Positions 1 to 12,700 of a stretch of DNA of 62,000 bases are shown in pieces; the first letter of the stretch is position 1; every line of letters starts with the position of its first letter. The position numbers and the translations under genes were made by a program. The stretch is from Tubiluchus corallicola (Eukaryota > Priapulida > Priapulimorpha > Priapulimorphida > Tubiluchidae): NCBI GenBank assembly GCA_030141605.1, contig JAQGDQ010000031.1:1-62000 (forward strand), read 5' to 3'. The notes under the pieces were generated by a model. It saw nothing but the letters and a program-made list of their open reading frames with translations. It had not been told where the DNA came from and searched no databases.

Positions 1-1
1 G

Positions 2-703
2 GAGCTGCACGAAAAGCTGGATACTCTGACGAGCGAAAAGAAACAGCTTCTTCAGCAGCTGTTTGCAGAGCGTGAGAAGGCTTTCGAGGAGATAACTACT
101 GCAAAAGAAAAATATGCAGAACTTGAACAAGTCAATAGCAGTTATGCAGTCGAGAAGGGGGCAGCAGAAAAAGAGCTCAACAATCTTCGCGAGAGAGTAC
201 TGAGGGAGAGGGAACAGTATGAAAAAATCCTGAAGGAAAGGGATAGCGAGCACAAAGCCAAGGTAGAAAAATTGTACCTACAGTCTGAAAAAGACTTGAA
301 TGTGACAAAGGACACTTACAACAAGAAATTTGAGAAGATGAAAATTGAAATGGAAGAGCTGCAGATGCAAATTGACGAGCTTTCGTTGGCATCGTCGACA
401 AAAATTCGAAAGTTGGAAGCGAAAAGCGTCACGCTGGAGAATCAGAATGAAGCGCTGAAACAGAAATGCGCCAAAACGGTCGGGTCTTTCGAAAAAGAAC
501 GGGAAAAATCTGAAAACCAGGCGCTAAAGATGCACGAGCTGGAGAGGAAGTTGGCACACGTTCAGAAAATTTTGACCCAGGAGAAGAGCTTGCAAGAGAA
601 GATGGAGTCTCTACGGGAAACTAACGATAAGCTCACGTCAGAACTGGCTTCGTTGAAGACCACGTCTGAGCAAAAATACCAACGAATGAAAAAACATGCG
701 CAG
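2..703 (+). CDS. numa1: NuMA exon 1 of window: coiled-coil rod
   Basis: Open from the window edge in the frame starting at base 2, 234 codons, ending in ...HAQ followed by GTATTA. Almost wholly charged heptads (for example KKFEKMKIEMEELQMQ). Phase 0 at the donor. The exon is cut by the window edge, so its true start is unseen. Confidence 0.85.
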
Positions 704-3700
704 GTATTATTTAATTATTAATTAAAGTGCAATACAACACTTCTTAAGTAAAGCTTGAGAAATTTCGTACATGCTGTCTTATTGCATACCGAGCCTGCAT
801 TAGTAGTAACGCTTTTAAACCCCATGGTGACTGTTAGGCTGATGGCCAATTTAATGTTAAGTCGATTAAAACTAGTTTACATAACACATAACATTTGAAA
901 AAAATAATCAGAGCATTTGTAGCACACTCTTCATTAACTGAGCAAAAGTTTAAATTACTTCATCCTATCCATACAACTTAATAATGTTTTTTTTGGTGAA
1001 TCAGTGGTGCACACTAAGATGGCGACGCAGTGCCATTTTACCAGATGTTGCAAACATTGTAAATTATTTTTTATTCTTAAATCATTTTAAGATAAACTTG
1101 CTAAGTAGTTTTCTTAAATGTGACACTTTAGCGTTTTATTTAGATAAGTTTCTACGTAAACATGAATATGTATGTGTATTACAGGTTTACAAGGACCAAG
1201 TCGAGCTTTTGCAAAAGCAGCTAGACGAGCACGACAAGGTCTCGAGCGACACACTAGACCACCTGCGTAGCATGACTCAGGAAAAGCTTGAACTGCAGAA
1301 ACAGCTGGACAGCCAGAGCAATACGTCTGTTAGGTAAACCGGATTTTATACATTCAGTGCATATGTTCTTTGAGGTCATGTGAAGGTCATAGTAGTTACT
1401 TGTTATAGTTGCTATTCGCTTTATTCTCATTAAAATCCATTCACGTGCTTTTTAAAATAATAGCTATTTAGACGCATAGCGACACACATTTAGAGAAACT
1501 AAAATTACACAAAATTTAAGTGTGAACTCGAATCTGAGAAACTATTATGTTTGCAGCAAAAGAGCCAATATGGCTGCCAGTGCATGATTTTTGCACAGTT
1601 CTTATTTTGAGAAATAAAACTGAAAACTATTAACTACTTTGCTCTGCTGTCCCCCTTTAGCACAGCTTATGATCAAAACTTTTACATTTTTCTATTTTCA
1701 TCGCTAAACGTTCTGTAATTCTTATAGCGAAAGTCAATTTCTTCATTCAGTCGTGTTCTTAACAAAGTCGTAAAACAGCGAATTAAAATTCACCATTTTG
1801 CTGTTAAGTTGATAGGAGACTTTTGTTTTTATATCCTTTACTAGACCTTTACTATGCAGTTTTTCATTTCTTTATAATAATAGTTTATTCAGTTAAGTTG
1901 CTGCAGAATCTGGATTAAGACAAGAATTAAAACAAGATTGACAAAAATGAATTTAAATGTGGTTAGTGTACAAGATCTGAATTTGGTGAAACACGTCTGT
2001 GACGGGAAGACAAAAGAATTTCCTTCATAGCATATTGTGTTCTCAGAAATCTTTATTTCTGTATATAAAAAAATGAAAATAATAAATTTGACTGCTTTCA
2101 CTGCTTACAAATGTATAATGATCTAATTATTATAATTTAAGACAATAAAAGTAGATATGACTCACATCGTGTGGCTATAACAACTTAATACATCCTTGGA
2201 ATGTCATACTGGTTTACAGCAAATCAGGTAGAGACGCTACGAATAATTACTTGAAAATTTATCTAAACATTATTTAACATTTGATGAGGCTTCTGTAAGC
2301 GTGTTTAGTGAGGCACAACCTAATTTACAACTTCACAGGTAAAATTACAGGTGAGTTCACATAGGTCAGTGGTTCCCAAACTTTCTCGGAGCGTTACCCA
2401 AATCGGGAGACCCGGTCGTGTCTATTACCCCCCCCCCCCACCTAGTACTACTTCTCCAACTCAAGAAGTAAACACACGTATATGCCACAAGCAAGCAAAA
2501 TAGATTTCCAGTTGTTGTTGTTGTTGTATTGTTGCCATCCGTTGTTGTAAAATGCATTCCGAGCGAAGTTTTAAAAATTTTCAGAGGGGTGCCCGTTACC
2601 CCCCCCCCCAAAAAAAAACATATTACCCGGGGGGTAATTTACCCCTACTTTGGGAACCACTGACATAGGTGCTGCCACCTACATGTTAAGGCCAGAAACT
2701 GACCTTAACAATGCGTATCAAATGAAATAAAAACATTTAAATTATGAATTATGAAGTGATGCAAATTAAAATTTCAAGATTTATTTTCTTTTAGCCAACA
2801 TAAACATTCGAACAACTACAGATTTGTACATTTCTGTAACAATTTAAGACTAACTTGATTATAATTACATTAAAGCTATGTGGCTGATGGAACGTGAACA
2901 TGGCAGTAATTAATACAGTCATATTAAAGCCCACCTCGAGAAGAAATAGAAAAGGAAGCAGAGAAGGATTGATTAAGAGGAGCAGAGAGAAGAAATGCAC
3001 AGAAATCTGAAAAATCTTAAAATTTTGAAAAAAAATTGATTTTCTAGAAAACCCTGCAACCTTTTGTCGCAAATCGTTGCTATGTGCTGCCCTCTAACAG
3101 AGTATGTTATAGTACAGTATAGTACTTTTATAAAGTATGTTTGATAGCTTTGACAGGGGGTCATTAAAGATTAAAGTTTAACACACAGTATTTGAGCAAT
3201 TAATAGAGGGCGAGACTGCTTTTTTATACACTCTTAGACTAGAGTCTTCCAAACCCTGGCAAGTGATTTCCACAACTGATCTAACTACAGATTTATAATA
3301 TTAAGTTTAATGATTATTAGAGACATATTTACGGTTATGCCTACTTTTGTACCTACTGTACCTGCAGTACGCTTTCCATGAAATTTACGATTATCTTCAT
3401 TGAGCTTGAATGCACGCTGAAAGAAACGCTATCGGAAATCTAATTCCAGATGTTCTTGATGTATGCAGCAATATTCAGTTAATTCAGTTTTAAAATTGAT
3501 TTTTAGTCATATTTTGTATATTGGTATTTCCAGCGTATCGAGTCGTGCTCGTGGCAGCAGCAGCGAGTCGCAAGACGTTTCGGTTTTGGATAATTCTTAC
3601 ATGAATAACGTCTTCAATACGCCGGCCACCGAGAGTCGGTCACAACGAGGTATTTTTTGCCTGTAGTAAAAACTAGTGCTAAGAGATCAATCTTGGGTTT

Positions 3701-6700
3701 GTTTAATAACTCGTGTAACACATATCAGATACGCTGTAGCTGGATGCTGAAAGCTGAGTCAGTTGCTACTGCATCATCTGACTCTCACAGTAACCCAGCT
3801 AGCTCGGCTGAAGCTGAGTCAGTTGCTACTGCATCATCTGACTCACACAGTAACCCAGCTAGCTCGGCTGAAGCTGAGTCAGTTGCTACTGCATCATCTG
3901 ACTCACACAGTAACCCAGCTAGCTCGGCTGAAGCTGAGTCAGTTGCTACTACATCAGCTGACTCTCACAGTAACCCAGCTAGCTCGGCTGAAGCTGAGTC
4001 AGTTGCTACTGCATCATCTGACTCACACAGTAACCCAGCTAGCTCGGCTGAAGCTGAGTCAGTTGCTACTGCATCATCTGACTAACACAGTAACCCAGCT
4101 AGCTCGGCTGAAGCTGAGTCAGTTGCTACTGCATCATCTGACTCACACAGTCACCCAGCTAGCTAGGCTGAAGCTGAGTCAGTTGCTACTGCATCATCTG
4201 ACTCACACAGTAACCCAGCTAGCTCGGCTGAAGCGGAGCCAGTTGCTACTGCATCATCTGACTCACACAGTAACCCAGCTAGCTCGCCTGAAGCTGAGTC
4301 AGTTGCTACTACATCAGCTGACTCACACAGTAAATCAGCTAGCTCGGCTGAAGCTGAGTCAGCTGCTACTACATCAGCTGACTCACACAGTAACCCAGCT
4401 AGCTCGGCTGAAGCAGAGTCAGTTACTACTACGTCATCTGACTCACACAGTAACCCACCTAGCTCGGTTGAAGCTGAGTCAGTTGCTACCACATCAGCTG
4501 ACTCACACAGTAAATCAGCTAGCTCGGCCGAAGTTGAGTCAATTGCTATTACATCAGCTGACTCACAGAGTAAATCAGCTAGCTCGGCTGAAGCTGAGTC
4601 AGTTGCTACTACATCAGTTGACTCACACAATAAATCAGCTAGCTAGGCTGAAGTTGACTGACTTTTCAGCTGAGTTGCCTTAAAGAAAAAAATCAACTAA
4701 GTCAGCTAAAGCTACAAATTTTTGTTAACTAAATAAATGATAAATTGTTAGTTAACTTTTAAATATGCCAATTTTTTTAAATAATTTGTGCAGTTTATAC
4801 ACAGAAAAAACTGTTGTACAAATTCAAATTATGCATCAGAGGTCAATTTTTTATTATTATTAATGAATTTATTGCAAGTGTAATTTAAATCCAGCTTTTG
4901 GCAAGGCTTATCTTGATTACATGATTACGTGACTTACGTTGCCTATTTGTGTATTTAATTTTGAATTGACGCGCTTTCTCGTTCCAAAAAATTTAGACTC
5001 TGCCAGCACACGCACAATCTGACTGCGAATCCGCGATGCATTTGCCATTTTTCAACCAGTGATTCACAGTGTCACATGATTATCGCAAGAGCAAAAATCT
5101 TCGCAGCCGGCAGAGCCGTCGGCTAGCTCGACTCCCGTCACCAAGCGGCTAGCTCGACTCCCGTCACCAAGCGGCTAGCTCACCCGTCACCAAGCGGCTA
5201 GCTCGACTCCCGTCACCAAGCGGCTAGCTCGACTCTCCCGTCACCAAGCGGCTGGCTCGACTCCCGTCACCAAGCGGCTGGCTCGACTCCCGTCACCAAG
5301 CGGCTGGCTCGACTCCCGTCACCAAGCGGCTGGCTCGACTCCCGTCACCAAGCGGCTGGCTCTGCTCCCGTCACCAAGCGGCTAGCTCGACTCCCGTCAC
5401 CAAGCGGCTAGCTCGACTCCCGTCACCAAGCGGCTAGCTCTGCTCCCGTCACCAAGCGGCTGGCTCGACTCCCGTCACCAAGCGGCTGGCTCTGCTCCCG
5501 TCACCAAGCGGCTAGCTCTGCTCCCGTCACCAAGCGGCTGGCTCGACTCCCGTCACCAAGCGGCTGGCTCGACTCCCGTCACCAAGCGGCTGGCTCTGCT
5601 CCCGTCACCAAGCGGCTGGCTCTGCTCCCGTCACCAAGCGGCTAGCTCTGCTCCCGTCACCAAGCGGCTAGCTCTGCTCCCGTCACCAAGCGGCTGGCTC
5701 TGCTCCCGTCACCAAGCGGCTAGCTCGACTCCCGTCACCAAACGGCTAGCTCAACTAAAGCTGGGTTTCTAATCAGCTAGGTTACTGTAGAAATAAACCG
5801 ACTGGAATGACACGGCTCTAGCTATAACTTTTCACAGAATGGGAGCAAACAGCTCTAACTGTCTTCATGACACACTTATTACGTCTATTACAGACTTTGG
5901 GCTGGCAGAATTCTATAATAAAAGAAATCTGTCTTCAAGACAGATAAACACAACAGTCAATCCAGCAAAAAAACTGCAGTGTCAGTGGCTTGTCAGCACC
6001 ACTTCCGAGTAACCCAGCCCGGTCATACTCAAGTCATAGATGTTCCAATTATGAGCAAATTCAACACTTGCACAACGCCAACATTGTCATTGATGGATGT
6101 TGCATGGACCACTAGACCACTAAATGAAATAAATTGATTGATCGATTGAATGTTCTGTAGCTTTTTATTCGCATTTTTCTTGGAATAAGCCTTTTTGCAG
6201 TTCCAGCGATTGAGGTTGATTGTGAAAAGGTCAGAGGTTAAATGTACCAGGCAACGCATTTGTGTACAGTTGACAGCACCTCACAGCTCATGTTATTGTG
6301 ATGGCAACAGTTTTAACAGCTAGCTAGAACCTTATCTAGTTCATTTTTTCTTGCATGGTTAAGTAAAGTCTATGTAAAATAACTGAAGTTACTAAACTGA
6401 TGTGGCAGATGCCCTTGCTTTACCCATCGGTCATGTCATAGTTGTAGTTAAGACGCGTTGCTGTGGTACACTTAACCATTGATCTACAGCAGCTGCGCGT
6501 GCGCACAACAAAACTGTAAAAAGGCTTATTGCCACTCGCATGCTTTTAGTCGGGCGACGCACGCACTTGTAAAAATTTTGCTAGTTTTGCAAACAACCAT
6601 AGTCAGCTGATTAGGTTGCAGTCCACGGCAATCGTTGTAGTTGAAAACGACTGATAATGTTCGCATGACATACGTACAACTTTTATCAGTTCAACTCGAG

Positions 6701-9700
6701 TTGATAGTGTGTCGGTACCTTTCCGTAGCAGTTTGCAACAAGTTAATTTTCTAACCAGCCTTGCACGTTTCCTGTTTGTTTAGTTCATGGAATTGGCTGG
6801 CACAGATTTGCTCCGGAAGATGAAGAAGACGACAAGTTTAATCCGGACGTATTCGGAGCGCTGCATAAGTCACAACCTCGTATTGCAAACGGTCACCAAA
6901 AGTTTTCACATGCTCTTCCCGGACAGGTAATTAGGTTTTACTTTGTCTTTTTTTACTTCATCTTTTCCTTGGCAAGAAGCAGTCTCTGTGACGTTAATTT
7001 TATTCGTCCTTTGGAGAGCCATGTTAGCTTAACTTCTTCAAACTTTCCGTCGTTGTATTGGTCTCGTTAAATCTTGTTGAGCAAAAAACCACAAGTTCTG
7101 AGCGTTGATCTAGAAGATCTGAAGCTCATGCACTTCTCGTGGCATACGTGAGTTGCTTGAAATATAGCTGCGCCCATGAAATGCAGAAACTGAACGTACC
7201 TGTAGAGCTGCTGCACATTTTCTCATACCTGAACTACGTAGATCAGGGGTGTGCAAACTGCGGCCCGCTAAGAGATCTTGTGCGGCCCGCGGAGAGGTTT
7301 GTCAACGTAATGAAAGTGTGGCCCACACGATCCAGCTGAAGTCTGCGCCAATATCGCTAAGATAGTGCGGATAGTTTTTTCCTCTAGATCAGATGGCGTT
7401 AAACCTTACAAGACCGTTGTCACTTAATGTCACATAATGGCGAAACATATGGTTTTTAATATATATTTTAGTAACTTCTAAAATAGTTTCTTGAGTGCAG
7501 TAGTGCAGTAGTGATGATGTGCGCAAATCGGATACAAAAAAAATCGTTATTAGGTCCTGCTGTACTTGGCTCCTTGACCAAGCTGCATGTGGCCCACATG
7601 AATTGCGGGAATGTTTAATGTGGCCCGGCTAGTCAGATAATTTGCACACCCCTGACGTAGATGTTTAAATAAGCACTCGCTCAGCTGATATTCGCTGTGT
7701 GAGCTGTTATGAAACATCAGCTGGAATGATTAATGTTCTATTTGTGTGACATCATAAATGTGAACTCATGTTTTACTGAATTTATTTCTTTTTAATTTTC
7801 TGTCCGTCATTTGTTTTCGCTTCTGACAGGATCCCTTTTTAACAAATTTATTTCTTTTTTAATTTTTCTGTCCGTCATTTGTTTTCACTTCTGACAGGAT
7901 CCCGTTTTAACAAATTTATTTCTTTTTAATTTTCTGTCCGTCATTTGTTTCCACTTCTGACAGGATCCCGTTTTAACAAATTTATTTCTTTTTAATTTTC
8001 TGTCCGTCATTTGTTTTCACTTCTGACAGGATCCCGTTTTAACAAATTTATTTCTTTTTAATTTTTCTGTACGTCATTTGTTTCCGCTTCTGACAGGATC
8101 CCGTTTTAACAAATTTATTTCTTTTTAATTTTTCTGTCCGTCATTTGTTTCCACTTCTGACAGGATCCCGTTTTAACAAATTTATTTCTTTTTAATTTTT
8201 CTGTCCGTCATTTGTTTCCACTTCTGACAGGATCCCGTTATAACAAATTTATTTCTTTTTAATTTTCTGTCCGTCATTTGTTTCCACTTCTGACAGGATC
8301 CCGTTTTAACAAATTTATTTCTTTTTAATTTTTCTGTCCGTCATTTGTTTCCACTTCTGACAGGATCTCGTTTTAACAAATTTATTTCTTTTTAATTTTC
8401 TGTCCATCATTTGTTTCCACTTCTGACAGGATCCCGTTTTAACAAATTTATTTCTTTTTAATTTTTCTGTACGTCATTTGTTTCCGCTTCTGACAGGATC
8501 CCGTTTTAACAAATTTATTTCTTTTTAATTTTTCTGTCTGTCATTTGTTTCCACTTCTGACAGGATCCCGTTTTGTTTCCACTTCTGACAGGATCTCGTT
8601 TTAACAAATTTATTTCTTTTTAATTTTCTGTCCATCATTTGTTTCCACTTCTGACAGGATCCCGTTTTAACAAATTTATTTCTTTTTAATTTTTCTGTAC
8701 ATCATTTGTTTCCGCTTCTGACAGGATCCCGTTTTAACAAATTTATTTCTTTTTAATTTTTCTGTCTGTCATTTGTTTCCACTTCTGACAGGATCCCGTT
8801 TTAACAAATTTATTTCTTTTTAATTTTTCTGTCCGTCATTTGTTTCCACTTCTGACAGGATCCCGTTTTAACAAATTTATTTCTTTTTAATTTTTCTGTA
8901 CGTCATTTGTTTCCACTTCTGACAGGATCCCGTTTTAACAAATTTATTTCTTTTTAATTTTTCTGTACGTCATTTGTTTCCACTTCTGACAGGATCCCGT
9001 TTTAACAAATTTATTTCTTTTTAATTTTTCTGTACGTCATTTGTTTCCACTTCTGACAGGATCCCGTTTTAACAAATTTATTTCTTTTTAATTTTTCTGT
9101 ACGTCATTTGTTTCCACTTCTGACAGGATCCCGTTTTAACAAACTTATTTCTTTTTAATTTTTCTGTACGTCATTTGTTTGCACTTCTGACAGGATCCGC
9201 TAAAGAACCGTCTGGAATACGACATCGACACGGATCGCCTTTCCGAGCTGCAGAGACGCAACACTCTATGTCTGCCTCACATGAAAAGCTCTTATCCGGC
9301 CGAAATGCAGCGCCTGCCCGAGCTGGAGCTGTCGGACACAGAGTTGAAACTAGGTACCCATTCCATATTCTGATTACGTGTCTTGATTATAAAAGCACCC
9401 ATGACAGGTGTAAAAGAAAAGTTGCTGTTTCCCTGAGCTGTTATGCCAGACGATTATGAAAAGGGTTGAGAATATCTCTGGTGATTTACTCATTTTACTG
9501 TTATTCTTTTGAACTGGCGCTTCCCTTGCTGACCATTGAGCTTATTCTACTCGAACAAGTCGTGTCATTTTCATATCCAAATCCTTCTCTCGGGTTCATG
9601 CCCAAGAAGAGGGGTTGCTACAGGTACGACGTCCCCGGGCCCATAAATATTATGTTTTGCACGTTTCCATGACCAGTATTCGTGTGGATCTGAATACCAG

Positions 9701-12700
9701 TTGCCCTACCTACAGATGCATATGCTTCTCACAATACCTGCTGCTGTAGCCTCTGCTGAGCGCTCATTCAGTAAACTGAAACAGGTTAAAAATGTTCGTA
9801 GACCCACGATCACACAGGGGGGCGTCTAGCAGACCTAGCAAGATTGAGTATTGAAGCTGAATTTGCAGGGAAAAAGCCTGAAATTTAGTATCCCACGGTG
9901 ACCTTAGGTGCAGCCATTTTGATAATAGGTCATTTGAAACAAGAGTTTAGATAACAAAATGTGAAAAAAATCGTCAGAGCATTCGTGCCACATGCTTCTC
10001 TAACTAAGCAAAAGAATTAAATTATTGTATCTTGTCGATAAGATTAATAATGTTTTCAGTGAATCAGTGGTGCACACTGGGATGACAAGGCTGTGCAGTT
10101 TTATCAGGTGGTGCAAATATTTATAAATTATTAAAAATGATCTTTTCTAGTTACGCAAGTCTTTCAAGCAGGTGAACGTAATGCTAAGTAATGTAACTTT
10201 GTAAGGAAAGTTTCTTTTCTTCCCCTTTTAATTATTTTATATAAAAATATTTAACCTTTAAAAAATATGTAAACCTTCCAAATCAGGAGTGGAGCCCCGA
10301 AGGCGGACCAGTGCAGCATGCTCACTGACTCCTGCAGCCAACCTGGTGCCAAATGTATCGCTCCGCTTTCCCGTGGACTACACCAGGGAGGAAGAGAGGG
10401 GGTTCCTGTTGTCTGGGCAACTCAGGATCTCCATACACCTTGCCCAGGCGTGTGCCCTGAAGACGTTCAAGGATCGGACTGCTCAGCCACAGTCGACGCT
10501 GCAGCTCCATCAATATGATCAATAACTGACTCTCTTGGGGCGCACTCCATTGTCTTCCGAGACAGAAGGATGCCAACCATAAAAATATAAAGAAGCAAAT
10601 TTTGCAGCAGGGCAAATAATTTAAGGAGCATGATAAAATTTAGGGAACTACAAAGCTAAGCTTAGGGTAATTCTACAACAATTGATAAGTTAAACATTCT
10701 CTGCTAATTCTTAATTGTAGGTGAGACACTTTTGCAAGAAAAAGGGGAGGCGAAAAGGAGAGCTACATTGGCACCGGCAGCATTTAGACAGTTCAAGCAA
10801 CCCAAACCTCCTCAACCAGAAGAGGAGGAAAACATCATTCCATCCCACATTCCAGAAAAACTTTTGGCAGCCGAGGAGAGTTCCGTTAAGAAAAAGTCGG
10901 GCTGGAAGCGTCGGTCATTGCAGATCAAGAACGCGTCTGACCGTATCCTAAAGGTGATGCATTGATTGTTGAGTGGTTTTATCATACTTGTTCTTAATAA
11001 ACCTTTTCACAGTTTCGCTGTGCGCGCTCAGTTACTGCATACCAAAGGTTAAGTGTACCACAGCAACGCATCTTAACTACAATCGTCACATGACATGCGA
11101 GTAAAGCAAAGCCGCCTGCTGCATCAGTTCAGTAACTTCAGTTGTTTTACGTGGTCGTCACTTAGTTATGCATTAGTTTGCGTGTAGAGTCATTTACCAG
11201 CAGGCTCTTGCTTTGGAATAAGAAAAAATGAACTAGGTAAGGTTCTAGCTAGCTGTTAAAGCTGTTACTATTACAACAGCGTGGGCTGTGAAGTGTTGTC
11301 AAGTGTACACATATGCGTTGTCTGGTACACTGTCTACACAAATGCATTGTCTGGTACACTTAACCTTTGACCTTTTTGCGATCAACATCAATCGCTGGAA
11401 CTATCACACAACTTGAAAATGATGTGGTCTATTTTTGTGAGGACTACCGCAAGGAATTTTTTCTCTAGGCATTTTGCTGTGTGTCCTCTCTATGAAATGG
11501 ACCTTTCACTGCAAATACGAACCCTCCTAATTCATAGGAAATGAGGCAATTCATATTAAATTACCACACAGTTTAACTACCTATTATGGTCTTGCTTAAA
11601 GCACAATAAAACCCTCCACTTACATAAAGCTTAAAAAATTCGTCTTGAAACGCTTATGTACTGCCTTTTTGCATACAGGGCTTGCGTCGATAGTAACACA
11701 GTATAAAACTTATACATTTAAACTCCCGTGATGACCGCTAGGTGCAGCCATTTTGAATAGTAGGTCGTTTGAAACAAGTTTACATAACACTGAGTAAAGT
11801 TTGAAGCTATAATCAGAGCATTCGTAGCGCTCACGTCACTATCTAGATAAAATTTAACATTACTGTATCCTGTCAATAAGATTGAAAATACGTTTTTGGT
11901 TAGTGAATGGGGCACCATTGTGATTTCACATTTGGGCAGCTAGTTCTTTGCATTTCGTTTTTTAGTTAGAATGGGCCCTAGTGCCTGCATAAGTTGCACA
12001 AAAAACACGTGCTGTACATCTCAGTTTAGTTGTGAAGTACAATACACATTTGAGAGCTTATGCCTGAGCAAGCATAGCAGTAAACTTGAAATTTGAATTT
12101 TAAACTTAAAATTTGCTGAGTTTTTGTATTTCCCTCTGAGTTCTGAATAGTAGCACTATGTGTACTATACTTCAATTTTCGCTTTCGCAAACATGTGCAA
12201 CATGCTTATGGAATGTTTGTGCTGTTGGAAATTATGTGCACTTGTGATGTCATCACTAGTTGTGCTCGCCTGCCGTTAATTAAGTTTTTAGCCTATCATT
12301 TAATTATCTGAACCGCTTTGGCGTTATTATAAGTGTTAAAATGTATAGCTTACTTTTCACCGTGCTACGAGATGAGGTATGAGATGAAAAATCAATAGCA
12401 TCTGATGCTGTCATTGTTTTCTTACAAACAGTTATAGTTAGTGCTAGAACTGTTGTTGGGTAATGCTGTCATTTTAATATTATTCTGATTTTCTAGCCTC
12501 GGAACAGCAGCAGCAGCACCGACAGTTCTTTACCTGATGGTTTTACGCCTCGCAAGATTTTTAATAAGTTTATGAAAGTCCAGCCGAAGCCTCCATTGCC
12601 CGCCGAGGAGCGTATCACTCAGGTATGTGCGTTTCATGTACAAAATGCATCAGGGAAGCACACAAACGAGGCGAATAGTCGAGTGGTTATTGTGCGTGCT

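Noticed and set aside
3657-4683. Ser/Ala- and Leu-rich repeat ORFs as NuMA exons or separate gene
   Set aside because: They arise from a 60-bp minisatellite lacking stops, begin after a good donor at 3650, and have no acceptor or start of quality; frame 1 has stops.
5118-9193. CRISPR-like repeat arrays
   Set aside because: Units are contiguous without unique spacers, in introns of a eukaryotic gene.
10322-10615. 97-codon minus-strand ORF
   Set aside because: No recognisable family; overlaps the GC-rich island whose composition alone explains open frames.
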